A stretch of DNA of 64,000 bases from Sphingomonadales bacterium (GTDB lineage: Bacteria; Pseudomonadota; Alphaproteobacteria; Sphingomonadales; Sphingomonadaceae). The translations under genes and the position numbers were made by a program. The stretch covers positions 124,001-188,000 of the forward strand of contig JAGWMZ010000005.1 of assembly GCA_028871475.1 (NCBI GenBank). The letters are read 5' to 3'. Position 1 is the first letter of the stretch; every line of letters starts with the position of its first letter. Shown here one piece after another: positions 26,303 through 33,937 of the stretch. The notes beneath the pieces are model-generated. The model saw nothing but the letters and a program-made list of their open reading frames with translations. It was not told the origin of the DNA and made no database searches.

Positions 26303-26998
26303 TCAGGCCGCTTCGGCAGCCTCATCGGGATCGCGCAGCACATAGCCGCGGCCCCAGACCGTCTCGATATAATTGTCGCCACCGCAGGCATGGGCCAGCT
26401 TCTTGCGCAGCTTGCAGATGAAGACGTCGATGATCTTCAGTTCGGGCTCGTCCATCCCGCCGTAAAGGTGGTTGAGGAACATTTCCTTGGTGAGCGTGGT
26501 GCCCTTGCGGAGCGAGAGCAGCTCCAGCATGGCATATTCCTTACCCGTCAGGTGAACGCGGGCGGCATCGACTTCCACCGTCTTGGCGTCGAGGTTGACG
26601 CACAGCTTGCCGGTGCGGATGACCGACTGCGAGTGCCCCTTTGAGCGGCGCACCACGGCGTGGATGCGGGCGATCAATTCCTCGCGGTGGAAAGGCTTGG
26701 TCACGTAATCATCGGCGCCAAAGCCGAAGGAGCGGACCTTGGAGTCCATCTCGGAAATGCCGGACAGGATGAGAACCGGCGTCTGCACCTTGGCAACGCG
26801 CAGCTTCTTGAGCACATCATATCCATGCATGTCGGGCAGGTTCAGATCGAGCAGGATGATGTCGTAATCATACAGCTTGCCAAGATCGAGGCCTTCTTCG
26901 CCCAGATCGGTCGAATAGACGTTGAACCCCTCGGTCGTCAGCATCAACTCAATCGCACGGGCCGTCGTAGGCTCGTCTTCGATCAGCAATACACGCAT
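26303..26998 (-). CDS. ctrA: Cell cycle response regulator CtrA
   Basis: 231 residues. OmpR-type regulator: receiver domain (1-~120) with acidic pocket in LIEDEP, phosphoacceptor Asp in [16 protein letters not shown] and Lys in DDYVTKPF, then a winged-helix DNA-binding domain ([30 protein letters not shown]). Whole-length similarity to Caulobacter CtrA is obvious. It ends DEAAEAA, with two terminal alanines that in Caulobacter help ClpXP recognition. CtrA controls cell-cycle, motility and, in several alphaproteobacteria, GTA genes; a GTA cluster and divK are in this window. A CtrA-like box lies about 90 nt upstream. Confidence 0.97.
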   Translation of the reverse strand: MRVLLIEDEPTTARAIELMLTTEGFNVYSTDLGEEGLDLGKLYDYDIILLDLNLPDMHGYDVLKKLRVAKVQTPVLILSGISEMDSKVRSFGFGADDYVTKPFHREELIARIHAVVRRSKGHSQSVIRTGKLCVNLDAKTVEVDAARVHLTGKEYAMLELLSLRKGTTLTKEMFLNHLYGGMDEPELKIIDVFICKLRKKLAHACGGDNYIETVWGRGYVLRDPDEAAEAA

Positions 26999-27057
26999 GG
27001 GTTACCCCCCTTTGCCCGGATTAGGCAGACGCACCCCGTCGGCACAATCGTCTGCTA

Positions 27058-27101
27058 TTAACCATAGGAGCAATGAACGCGAAAGGTTAATTTTTGATAA
27101 A
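27058..27101. promoter_or_regulatory. CtrA-like boxes upstream of ctrA
   Basis: TTAACCAT at 27058-27065, then TTAA (27087-27090) and TAAA (27098-27101) separated by 7 nt, one mismatch from the CtrA full site TTAA-N7-TTAA. They lie 60-105 nt upstream of the ctrA start, where autoregulation would be expected. No binding data. Confidence 0.5.
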
Positions 27102-27181
27102 GCAGGCGCCATCCACCCGATTTGGCGGCAAAAATCAGGGTAAATCCTGATGCCGCCGCCCCGCGACTCGGGGCTGAGACC

Positions 27182-28684
27182 CTAACGCGCACGCAGGGCA
27201 AAAGGCAGTAAAGGATGAATGGCCCAACGGTTCAGTGCGAATCCGGATACATCGCCCGCCACCAGCGACCAGCGCACCGGCGCGCCCAGGGGCAGAAAGA
27301 CATTCTCCGCCTCCAGTTCGCGTTCGGCCTGGGCGAAAAGGGGGCGGGCCGCATTGGCATCACTGGCCTCCAACGCACTGACCAGCAACTGATCGGCCTT
27401 GATGCTGCAAACCCTGGGACGCAGCGCGCAACTGAAACGACCCAGGAACCAGGGCGCGCTCGGCTCGCCATCCACCTCATCGATCAGCCGCAGGTCGGCC
27501 GGGCCACGCATGCCCACCCGCACGACATGCACACCGATCGTCGCGAAATCCTGCGTCAACCGCAGGGCCAGTGCATCGGCCCCCGCCCCGCCCGGCAGCG
27601 CCACGCGCACTTGCGGCACCTGCCCGCTGACCTTGACCCATTCAGCAATGCGCCGCGCGGCCAGCGTGCGCCGCCCGGCCAGATCGTAATCGGTCCAGCG
27701 TTCGGGAACGAGGCCGGTATCGGCATCGCTGCCCGGCGCGATGATGCGCGTGGTGGCCGCCCAGCCGGGAGGGCCGATCTGCGCCGCCAGCGCCGTGCGG
27801 TCGATCGCCATGGACAGCGCCTCGCGGTTGCCGGCATTGCCCAGCAATCCGTCCTCATTCTCCACCCCGAGCCCGAAGAGACCAACGACAGGGTCGAAAC
27901 GCAGCGGCTGCTTGCCCAGCACGCGCGACGGCGGCGTGGGAAGGTCGGCAAAGGTGCCGCCCAACACGACATCGGCCTTGCCGGCGTAAAAGGCATTGGC
28001 CGCCGCCGCGCCGCTCATCACGGTCAGCCGCAGGGGATGGACCATCGCCTGCCAGCCATCGACAGCGGGCAGGCCGCGCTTTTCGGGGGGCACCGGCGTC
28101 AGGATCGCCGCCTTGCCATCCTCGCGCATCGTCATGGGGCCAGCGTAATGGCCGCGATGGGCCAGCACCATCTCGTTCTGGGCCAGCAGCGACAGGAAAT
28201 CTGGCACCGGACGGTTGAGGCGGATTTCGATGACACGCGCGGTCATCGCGCGGATATCGTCGATGGCATCGAAGGCCACGCCCCTGGGGGTATCCTTCAA
28301 GGCGGCGATTGCCGCGCGCAGCGCGTTGCGCACCGATTCAGCGGTCATCTCGCCGCCGTCACCCCATGGCGCGCCACGCAGGCGGAAGATGTAGCTCTGC
28401 CCCTCGTCGGTGACGATCCAGCGGTCAGCCAGCGCCGGGACGACCTTGCCCTCGGCGTCGAATGTCACCAGCCCCTCGCCGACACTGGCATTGACCAGAC
28501 GGGCCGCCAGCGTGCCCTTGGCCTGCGGGCCGAAGGGCGAGGCGGTATCGCCGATGACGACCACCCGCGTGACAGCCTCATGCGAACGCGAGCAGGCGTT
28601 AAGCGCGGGCAGCAGGGCGATCAGAGCCAGACAGGCGGCGGGCCGGCCGGAACGGCGGCGTTCAAGGCGGCGATACAGAGCCAT
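27182..28684 (-). CDS. Peptide-type ABC transporter substrate-binding lipoprotein
   Basis: 500 residues from the ATG at 28684; the frame also extends to 28720. The N terminus is an Arg-rich head, a hydrophobic core (CLALIALLPA) and a lipobox LNAC at residues 28-31, so it should be lipidated, Lnt being the last step. The body resembles SBP family 5 (oligopeptide/nickel type): GLVTFDAEGKVVPALADRW, SYIFRLRGAPWGDGGEMTAESV and REALSMAIDRTAL. No permease or ATPase gene is nearby, so it is an orphan binding protein; the ligand is unknown. Confidence 0.82.
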   Translation of the reverse strand: MALYRRLERRRSGRPAACLALIALLPALNACSRSHEAVTRVVVIGDTASPFGPQAKGTLAARLVNASVGEGLVTFDAEGKVVPALADRWIVTDEGQSYIFRLRGAPWGDGGEMTAESVRNALRAAIAALKDTPRGVAFDAIDDIRAMTARVIEIRLNRPVPDFLSLLAQNEMVLAHRGHYAGPMTMREDGKAAILTPVPPEKRGLPAVDGWQAMVHPLRLTVMSGAAAANAFYAGKADVVLGGTFADLPTPPSRVLGKQPLRFDPVVGLFGLGVENEDGLLGNAGNREALSMAIDRTALAAQIGPPGWAATTRIIAPGSDADTGLVPERWTDYDLAGRRTLAARRIAEWVKVSGQVPQVRVALPGGAGADALALRLTQDFATIGVHVVRVGMRGPADLRLIDEVDGEPSAPWFLGRFSCALRPRVCSIKADQLLVSALEASDANAARPLFAQAERELEAENVFLPLGAPVRWSLVAGDVSGFALNRWAIHPLLPFALRAR

Positions 28685-28782
28685 CAGACAACAGGTAAGC
28701 GCTTGCGCGCGCCGAGGCAATCCGCCAGCACGTCAAGATCTTGCCCGGCCCGCCATCGCGCAAGGATAGGCCAACAGGCGGC

Positions 28783-29172
28783 TCAGATCTTGCGCAGGCG
28801 GTTGGGGTCGTGCTGGATCATCTGCCCCAGCACCACGGTGGGGCGGCGCGGTTCAAAACCGGTGATGGGTGTGGGCACTGCGGCGCCGCGCGCCTCCAGC
28901 GGGTCAATGTCCTTGTCAAAGGCGATGCCAAAGCGGTTGTCCTGCACCCAGGCCACGCTGCCATCGACCCAGCCGATGTTGCGCACCTCCACCGACACCG
29001 GTGTACCACGCGCAATGCGCAGCGCGCCTTCGGCCATCAACCCGCCAGAGGAGATGTTGCGCACCTTGATGCGGTGTTCGCTGGGCTGGCCCGCCACGCG
29101 CAGGCCGGCCATGACGAAAAGACTGTCGCGGGAAAGGTGGCGCTGTTCGGTGTTGCTCGGTGTCTTGGTCAT
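28783..29172 (-). CDS. PilZ domain protein
   Basis: 129 residues, essentially one PilZ domain. The c-di-GMP motif is represented by RHLSRDSL (RxxxR) and VRNISSGGLMAEG (N-x-S-x-x-G). The strand SVAWVQDNRFGIAFD is the usual end of the fold. The C-terminal ~35 residues are Pro-rich and basic. Likely a c-di-GMP receptor acting on motility, envelope or cell cycle; the partner cannot be inferred. The adjacent lipoprotein gene runs in the same direction with a 98-nt gap. Confidence 0.88.
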   Translation of the reverse strand: MTKTPSNTEQRHLSRDSLFVMAGLRVAGQPSEHRIKVRNISSGGLMAEGALRIARGTPVSVEVRNIGWVDGSVAWVQDNRFGIAFDKDIDPLEARGAAVPTPITGFEPRRPTVVLGQMIQHDPNRLRKI

Positions 29173-29346
29173 GGATCGCTGTGCTCTGTTTCACCGCCGG
29201 GTGCGACCCTTGCGGCCCATCCCTGGCGGATGCCCGCGAGATTAGGTCAGCGCCTTCAAAAATGTGTTAACAAAATCTTCCCTTCGCCGCTTTGTGCCCC
29301 CTCGTGCCAAGCTGGGACAGGACGGGCGGCAAAGGTGGAAGATCGA

Positions 29347-29380
29347 CAAAAGGCCGCCCCCGCGCCTTGCGGGGACAGCC
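29347..29380 (-). terminator. Intrinsic terminator of dksA
   Basis: On the minus strand a 12-bp GC stem with two G-U pairs (29369-29380 with 29352-29363) and a 5-nt loop is followed by TTTT. It lies 50 nt after the dksA stop. Confidence 0.8.
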
Positions 29381-29430
29381 TCTATCTCTTTGCCATCATG
29401 GCACATTAAACGGCGACGCAAGACGCCGGA

Positions 29431-29889
29431 TCAATCGTCGCGCGAAACCTTCTCGCGGCGCTCATGTGCCTGCTGGGCCTCGACCGTCATGGTGGCGATC
29501 GGGCGGGCGATGAGGCGGCCAAGGCCGATGGGCTCACCCGTCACTTCGCAAAAGCCATATTCGCCTTCCTCGATGCGCCGCAGGGCGGAATCGATCTTGG
29601 TGATCAGCTTGCGCTGGCGGTCACGCGTGCGCAGTTCGATGCCCCAATCGGTTTCCGAGGAGGCGCGGTCGTTGAGATCCGGTTCACGCAGCGGTCCTTC
29701 CTGAAGCTGGGACAGCGTATCGGCCGAAGCATTGAGGATCAGCTTTTTCCACTGTTGCAACAGGCGCCGGAAATAATCCTGCTGCGCCTCGTTCATGTAG
29801 CTTTCGTCTTCGGCAGGCACATAGTCCCCTGCCAGAGAACGTCTGGCCTTGACCAGAACGTCGATATCCTCGCCCAACGCACTTGCCAT
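29431..29889 (-). CDS. dksA: RNA polymerase-binding transcription factor DksA
   Basis: 152 residues. It binds the secondary channel of RNA polymerase and works with ppGpp on rRNA and amino acid promoters. The coiled-coil and tip are evident (ETDWGIELRTRDRQRKLITK), followed by the zinc-finger region YGFCEVTGEPIGLGRL and RPIATMTVEAQQAHE. Only the first of the four zinc cysteines remains; the others are Thr, Thr and Ala. Cys-poor DksA forms that still work are known in alphaproteobacteria. Monocistronic, with its own terminator. Confidence 0.93.
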   Translation of the reverse strand: MASALGEDIDVLVKARRSLAGDYVPAEDESYMNEAQQDYFRRLLQQWKKLILNASADTLSQLQEGPLREPDLNDRASSETDWGIELRTRDRQRKLITKIDSALRRIEEGEYGFCEVTGEPIGLGRLIARPIATMTVEAQQAHERREKVSRDD

Positions 29890-30040
29890 TCAATCTCTCC
29901 GCAACAGCACCGAGGCTATCCCGATTAGCCGGGCCTATAGAGTCTGCACAGTACCGCCGCAAGCACCAATGAAGTGTCAAGCTGCGGGACTTACGCCATT
30001 TACCCCGTATTTGCCGCAGGGCGGCCAGCCATTGCCGTCA

Positions 30041-30055
30041 TTAACCATTTGTTGA
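30041..30055. promoter_or_regulatory. CtrA-like box in the dksA / Sel1-gene intergenic region
   Basis: TTAA-CCATTTG-TTGA, one mismatch from TTAA-N7-TTAA, located 83 nt upstream of the Sel1-type gene and 151 nt upstream of dksA. Single-site evidence only. Confidence 0.35.
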
Positions 30056-30137
30056 CCATGTTCGGTCAGCTTTGCCCTCATGCAAACGACTCTGATACCA
30101 AAAGCATCGCAGCCGGAATTGACGGGGGTTAAAGATC

Positions 30138-30476
30138 ATGACTGCACATTGGACGAGTAACGCGAAAGATCCCACGACCTTGCACCAGCCGCATGAGGAT
30201 GGTGATCTGGTGATCGCGCTCTGCATCGCGGCGGCCTCACAGGGGGATGTGAGCGCGCTGTTCGATCTGGGCGTGGCCTGCTCCACGGGCAGCTATGGCG
30301 TGGAAAGCGACCTCATCGAGGCGCATAAATGGTTCAACCTGGCCGCATCGCGCGGTCATGAGGCGGCCCAGCACTGCCGCGCCGATGTGGCTGAGGAAAT
30401 GACCGCGCGCGAAATCGCCGAGGCCCAGCGCCGCGCGCGTGCCTGGCTCGCGGACAACACCCGCCGCGTGGCCTGA
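30138..30476 (+). CDS. Small Sel1-repeat protein
   Basis: 112 residues. Residues ~36-76 form a Sel1-like repeat (ALFDLGVACSTG ... EAHKWFNLAASRGHEAAQ), with a further helical pair after it. The C terminus is a charged helix (EIAEAQRRARAWLADN). Sel1 repeats mediate protein-protein contacts; no enzyme domain and no signal peptide are present, so it is probably a cytoplasmic adaptor. A CtrA-like box upstream hints at cell-cycle control. Divergent from dksA, convergent with the GNAT gene. Confidence 0.78.
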   Translation: MTAHWTSNAKDPTTLHQPHEDGDLVIALCIAAASQGDVSALFDLGVACSTGSYGVESDLIEAHKWFNLAASRGHEAAQHCRADVAEEMTAREIAEAQRRARAWLADNTRRVA

Positions 30477-30500
30477 CCCGCTCGCCTGCGAAAAAACCGG

Positions 30501-31652
30501 TCAGCCTTCGCGCCGGAAGGGCGTCCTTTCATCCAGCACCAACTGATCGGCGGCCACGCCCTCACGCTCACGCCGCAGAAAATCGGCGACGGCGGCGCGA
30601 AAGCCTTCGTGCGGAATGAAATGCGCCGAAACCGTGCGCACCGGCTCATAGCCGCGCGCCAGCTTGTGGCCCCCTTGCGCGCCAGCCTCCACGCGGGACA
30701 GGCCCCGCGCAATGGCGGCATCGATCGCCTGATAATAGCACAGTTCGAAATGCAGGAAGGGCTTGTCGATCAGCGCGCCCCAATAGCGGCCATAGAGACA
30801 GTCCGCGCCGATGAAATTGAGCGCGCCCGCCACCGCCTGTCCGTCGATAAAGGCCAGCACCAGCAGGATCTTGTCGGCCATCGTCTCGCCCAGCAGGGTG
30901 AAGGCGCGGCGCGTGAGATAAGGGCTGCCCCATTTGCGGCTGCCAGTATCCTGATAGAAATGCCAGAAGGCGTCCCAATGCCGCGGGCGGATGTCATCGC
31001 CGCTCAGCGCGCGAATCTCCACCCCCTCCTGCGCGGCGGCGCGTTCCTTGCGCAGATTTTTCCGCTTGGCCGAGGAGAGTGCGGCAAGAAAATCATCAAA
31101 GCTGGCGTAATCGCGGTTTTCCCAGTGGAACTGGATGTCATAGCGGATCAGCCAGCCGGCCTCCTCAAAGACCGGCACCTGTTCCGGCTCGATGAAGGTG
31201 GCATGGGCGCTAGACAGATCGGCCTGCCGGCACAAGGTCTCAGCCGCGCGCAGCAGGGGCAGCGCAAGATCGGCATGGCGCGTCAGGATGCGCGGGCCGG
31301 TTGCCGGGGTGAAGGGCACGGCAATCTGCAGCTTGGGATAGTAATTGCCCCCGGCCCTTTCCCAGGCATCGGCCCAGGCATGGTCGAAAACATATTCGCC
31401 CTGGCTATGGGTCTTGATATAGGCGGGCAAGGCTCCGGCCAGTTGCCCTGCATCATCATTGATGAGGATGGGTGCCGCCTGCCAGCCGGTATGGCCACCC
31501 TCGCCCAGCCGGTCGACACTGGCCGACTCTTCCATGGCGGCAAGGAAGGCATGACTGACGAAGGGGTTGGCACCATCGGTCAGCGCGTCCCACTCTGCCG
31601 CGGGCAGCGCCGCAATGCCGGAGCCGATGCGGGCGGTGACAGGCTCGCTCAT
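30501..31652 (-). CDS. GNAT family N-acyltransferase (DUF482/peptidogalycan type)
   Basis: 383 residues from the ATG at 31652 (MSEPVTARIGSGI); the frame extends to 31796 without family resemblance. The fold is the double-GNAT seen in Fem-like and DUF482 proteins: NPFVSHAFLAAMEES near the N terminus, KRKNLRKERAAA in the middle and LSRVEAGAQGGHKLARGYEP near the C terminus. It may transfer an acyl or aminoacyl group; the substrate is unknown. It is first in a convergent pair with the Sel1 gene and lies downstream of the RidA gene. Confidence 0.82.
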   Translation of the reverse strand: MSEPVTARIGSGIAALPAAEWDALTDGANPFVSHAFLAAMEESASVDRLGEGGHTGWQAAPILINDDAGQLAGALPAYIKTHSQGEYVFDHAWADAWERAGGNYYPKLQIAVPFTPATGPRILTRHADLALPLLRAAETLCRQADLSSAHATFIEPEQVPVFEEAGWLIRYDIQFHWENRDYASFDDFLAALSSAKRKNLRKERAAAQEGVEIRALSGDDIRPRHWDAFWHFYQDTGSRKWGSPYLTRRAFTLLGETMADKILLVLAFIDGQAVAGALNFIGADCLYGRYWGALIDKPFLHFELCYYQAIDAAIARGLSRVEAGAQGGHKLARGYEPVRTVSAHFIPHEGFRAAVADFLRREREGVAADQLVLDERTPFRREG

Positions 31653-31713
31653 CTTGCAGATGCCCCAAGGGGGCCGCGCGCCAGGCCAGGCCATGGCGCG
31701 CGACAGGCCGGCA

Positions 31714-32196
31714 TCAGGCGCGTACCGCCACGATGGCATCGACCTCCACCGCCGCGCCCAGCGGCAGGGTGGGCACGCCCACCGCGCTGCGCGCATGCTT
31801 GCCCGCGTCGCCGAAGATGGCGACCATCAGCTCGCTCACGCCATTGGCGATCTGCGGCTGGGCGGTGAAGTCGCCGGTCGAATTGATGAAGGCGCCCAGC
31901 TTGACGATGCGCTCCACCTTGTCGAGCGAGCCCAGCGCGGCCTTGAGCTGAGCCAGGATCATCAGACCGCAGGCCTGCGCGGCGGCGGTGCCTTCCTCGG
32001 CCGAGACGTTTTCGCCCAGACGGCCTTTGACCAGCGCGCCATCGATGAAGGGCAGCTGGCCCGACACATGGGCCAAAAGACCTTCTGGGCCACCGGCCAC
32101 CACCACCGGCACATAGGCGGCCACGGGGGCGGCGGCGACCGGCAGGCTCAGGCCCAGTTCGGCCAGCTTGGCGTCAATTTCGGCGTCAGTCATCAT
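31714..32196 (-). CDS. RidA family protein
   Basis: About 160 residues, starting at one of two consecutive ATGs (32196 or 32193), preceded by GGAG. The fold is YjgF/YER057c/UK114, whose best-known member hydrolyses reactive enamines/imines from PLP enzymes. The catalytic Arg probably lies in HARSAVGVPTLPLGAAVEVDAIV. It belongs to the longer RidA subgroup, so RidA activity itself is not certain. The start overlaps the end of the upstream HAD gene (stop at 32186), implying coupled translation. Confidence 0.85.
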   Translation of the reverse strand: MMTDAEIDAKLAELGLSLPVAAAPVAAYVPVVVAGGPEGLLAHVSGQLPFIDGALVKGRLGENVSAEEGTAAAQACGLMILAQLKAALGSLDKVERIVKLGAFINSTGDFTAQPQIANGVSELMVAIFGDAGKHARSAVGVPTLPLGAAVEVDAIVAVRA

Positions 32197-32818
32197 TGTC
32201 TCCATGGATTTGCGCCATCAGCCAGGGCAGCGCGCCAGCCCAATCGTCGATGCGGGCATGGGCGTGGCCTTGTGTGAAGGCGCAGGGAATATGCGGGGCC
32301 ATCTCGGGTTCGCCGCAAAGGTGTAGGCGGGCGACATGAGGGGTAATGTCGGCGGCAGAGCCGTGGTGCTGGGCAATATCGTCAATGAAAACAGCGCGCG
32401 AGGGCTGATATTCATCGAGAATGGCGCGGATGGCCGGCCCCTTCGGCCCCTGATTGGTGAAAACGCGCAGGGGCAGATTGTGGCCGGCCAGTTGCTGGCG
32501 GCGCGCCTCATTGCGGTGATGCTCAAGATTGGTGAGGCAGACGACATCGGCATGTTCACCCAGCGCGGTGAGCGATTCGATGGCGCCGGCGATCGGATGC
32601 TGGCGCCCCATCTCGGTGTCGAAGAACTGGCCCAGCAATTGCCAGATTTCGGGATGGTCGAGCATCTGGCCAGTGGCATTGTGGCGCATTGAGCGGGAAA
32701 AATCATTGCTGTCCATGGTGAAGGCAATGTCATGCTGCTCGGCCAGCCAGCCGCGGAAGGGGGCGACCATGTGCAGGATCACTTCGTCGCAATCGGTGAT
32801 GATGAGCGGGCGTGCCAT
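32186..32818 (-). CDS. HAD family hydrolase
   Basis: 210 residues. The catalytic DxD-type motif is IITDCDEV; the second motif Ser/Thr is in VVCLTNLEHH, the Lys in NQGPKGPAIR and the acidic pair in AVFIDDIAQHH. The layout is that of a soluble phosphatase-like HAD with a small helical cap. Substrate unknown. It overlaps the RidA gene downstream and lies 3 nt after the DUF3572 gene, so the three probably form an operon. Confidence 0.85.
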   Translation of the reverse strand: MARPLIITDCDEVILHMVAPFRGWLAEQHDIAFTMDSNDFSRSMRHNATGQMLDHPEIWQLLGQFFDTEMGRQHPIAGAIESLTALGEHADVVCLTNLEHHRNEARRQQLAGHNLPLRVFTNQGPKGPAIRAILDEYQPSRAVFIDDIAQHHGSAADITPHVARLHLCGEPEMAPHIPCAFTQGHAHARIDDWAGALPWLMAQIHGDNDD

Positions 32819-32821
32819 GGC

Positions 32822-33148
32822 TCAGGCCCCCCAGTCGGCGGCGGAGCCCGCGCCGGACAGCGCGCCATGGGCTTCCACCAACACCTCGGGCGTGACAGTC
32901 AGCGCATCGGCGCAGGCGAGCAGATCGGGTTCGTAGGACATCAGATAATCCATCATGGCGACCAGCACCTCGCGGCGTGCGTCCTCGCCCGCGCCCAGAC
33001 GGTGGCGCAGTTCATCGGGCGTGATGCCGGTCAGCGCGATCAGCCTGTCGGCGCGGTCCTCGTCAAACAGGACCCAGCCGAGCGCGGAAAGCGCCAGCGC
33101 CTGGGGGTCAGCGCTCTGTGGAGAGGAATCGCGAAGAATGGTCAGCAC
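32822..33148 (-). CDS. DUF3572 family protein
   Basis: 108 residues, all helical in character. Conserved stretches are ALALSALGWVLFDEDRADRL, TGITPDELRHRL and MDYLMSYEPDLLACADAL. No catalytic residues are apparent; function unknown. DUF3572 genes are commonly divergent from divK in alphaproteobacteria, as here (59 nt between starts), and may share its control region. Confidence 0.85.
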   Translation of the reverse strand: MLTILRDSSPQSADPQALALSALGWVLFDEDRADRLIALTGITPDELRHRLGAGEDARREVLVAMMDYLMSYEPDLLACADALTVTPEVLVEAHGALSGAGSAADWGA

Positions 33149-33207
33149 CTTTCACAATGGCCGTGAGCAGCCTAGGAGGGGCAGGCAAGCTCTAGCGAAG
33201 TGAACCC

Positions 33208-33585
33208 ATGGCAAAGCGCATTCTGGTTGTCGAGGACAACGATCTCAACCGCAAGCTGTTCTGCGACGTGCTGCGCTCGCAGGGGTACGGCGTGGAACCG
33301 GTGGGCGACGGGCTTGAGGCGCTGGAAAAAGCGCGCGATTTCGTGCCCAACCTCATCATCATGGACATTCAGCTGCCCAATGTCTCGGGGCTGGACCTGA
33401 TCGAGGCGGCCAAGCGTGATCCGGTGCTGCGCGCCATTCCCGTGCTGGCGGTCACCGCCTATGCGGGCAAGGGTGACGAGGAGCGGATTCGCGATGCCGG
33501 GGCCGAGGGCTATCTGGCCAAGCCGGTGTCGATCGGGCCGTTCATGGCGGCGGTGCGGGCGCTGGTCGAACCGGCGCAACCTTGA
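33208..33585 (+). CDS. divK: Single-domain response regulator DivK
   Basis: 125 residues, a lone receiver domain with no output. The acidic pocket is VVEDND, the phosphoacceptor Asp lies in LIIMDIQLPNVSGLD and the conserved Lys in GYLAKPVS. The whole-length match to Caulobacter DivK (ILVVEDNDLNRKLFCDVL, KGDEERIRDAGAEGY) is convincing. DivK relays signals through DivL/CckA to CtrA, whose gene lies 6 kb upstream. Monocistronic. Confidence 0.93.
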   Translation: MAKRILVVEDNDLNRKLFCDVLRSQGYGVEPVGDGLEALEKARDFVPNLIIMDIQLPNVSGLDLIEAAKRDPVLRAIPVLAVTAYAGKGDEERIRDAGAEGYLAKPVSIGPFMAAVRALVEPAQP

Positions 33586-33693
33586 CTTTTGCGCGGGGCC
33601 CCGCTTGGGAGGCCCCAATTGTGCCGCATTTCTGCTCCCTAGGAGCCTCAATGCCTTTCTGGCTTTAACCTTTCATACCCGGAGCCCAATTCC

Positions 33694-33933
33694 ATGGACC
33701 GCGCCGCCACTGCCGAAAAAATCGCCGCGCTGATCGCGCCCTTCAACAAGAAGGACATCGCCGTCACCGATGCGACCAGCTTTGCCGGCGATCTGGAATT
33801 CGACAGCCTGACCGTCATGGATTTCGTGGCCGCCATCGAGGATGAGTTTGACATCATCATCAGCATGAACGCCCAGGCCGAGATCGAGACCTATGGCCAG
33901 CTGGTCGATGCGGTCGTGAAGCTGCAGGGCTGA
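33694..33933 (+). CDS. Acyl carrier protein dedicated to sphingolipid synthesis
   Basis: 79 residues. The phosphopantetheine attachment Ser is in EFDSLTVMDFV (DSL motif). It differs from the housekeeping ACP and lies 4 nt before the serine palmitoyltransferase gene. In Sphingomonas and Caulobacter an ACP at this position is thought to present the acyl chain to the transferase. Probably co-transcribed with spt. Confidence 0.92.
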   Translation: MDRAATAEKIAALIAPFNKKDIAVTDATSFAGDLEFDSLTVMDFVAAIEDEFDIIISMNAQAEIETYGQLVDAVVKLQG

Positions 33934-33937
33934 CGCG

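Noticed and set aside
27215..29245. 676-codon plus-strand frame across the lipoprotein and PilZ genes
   Set aside because: It spans two convincing genes and their gap on the other strand and has no family resemblance.
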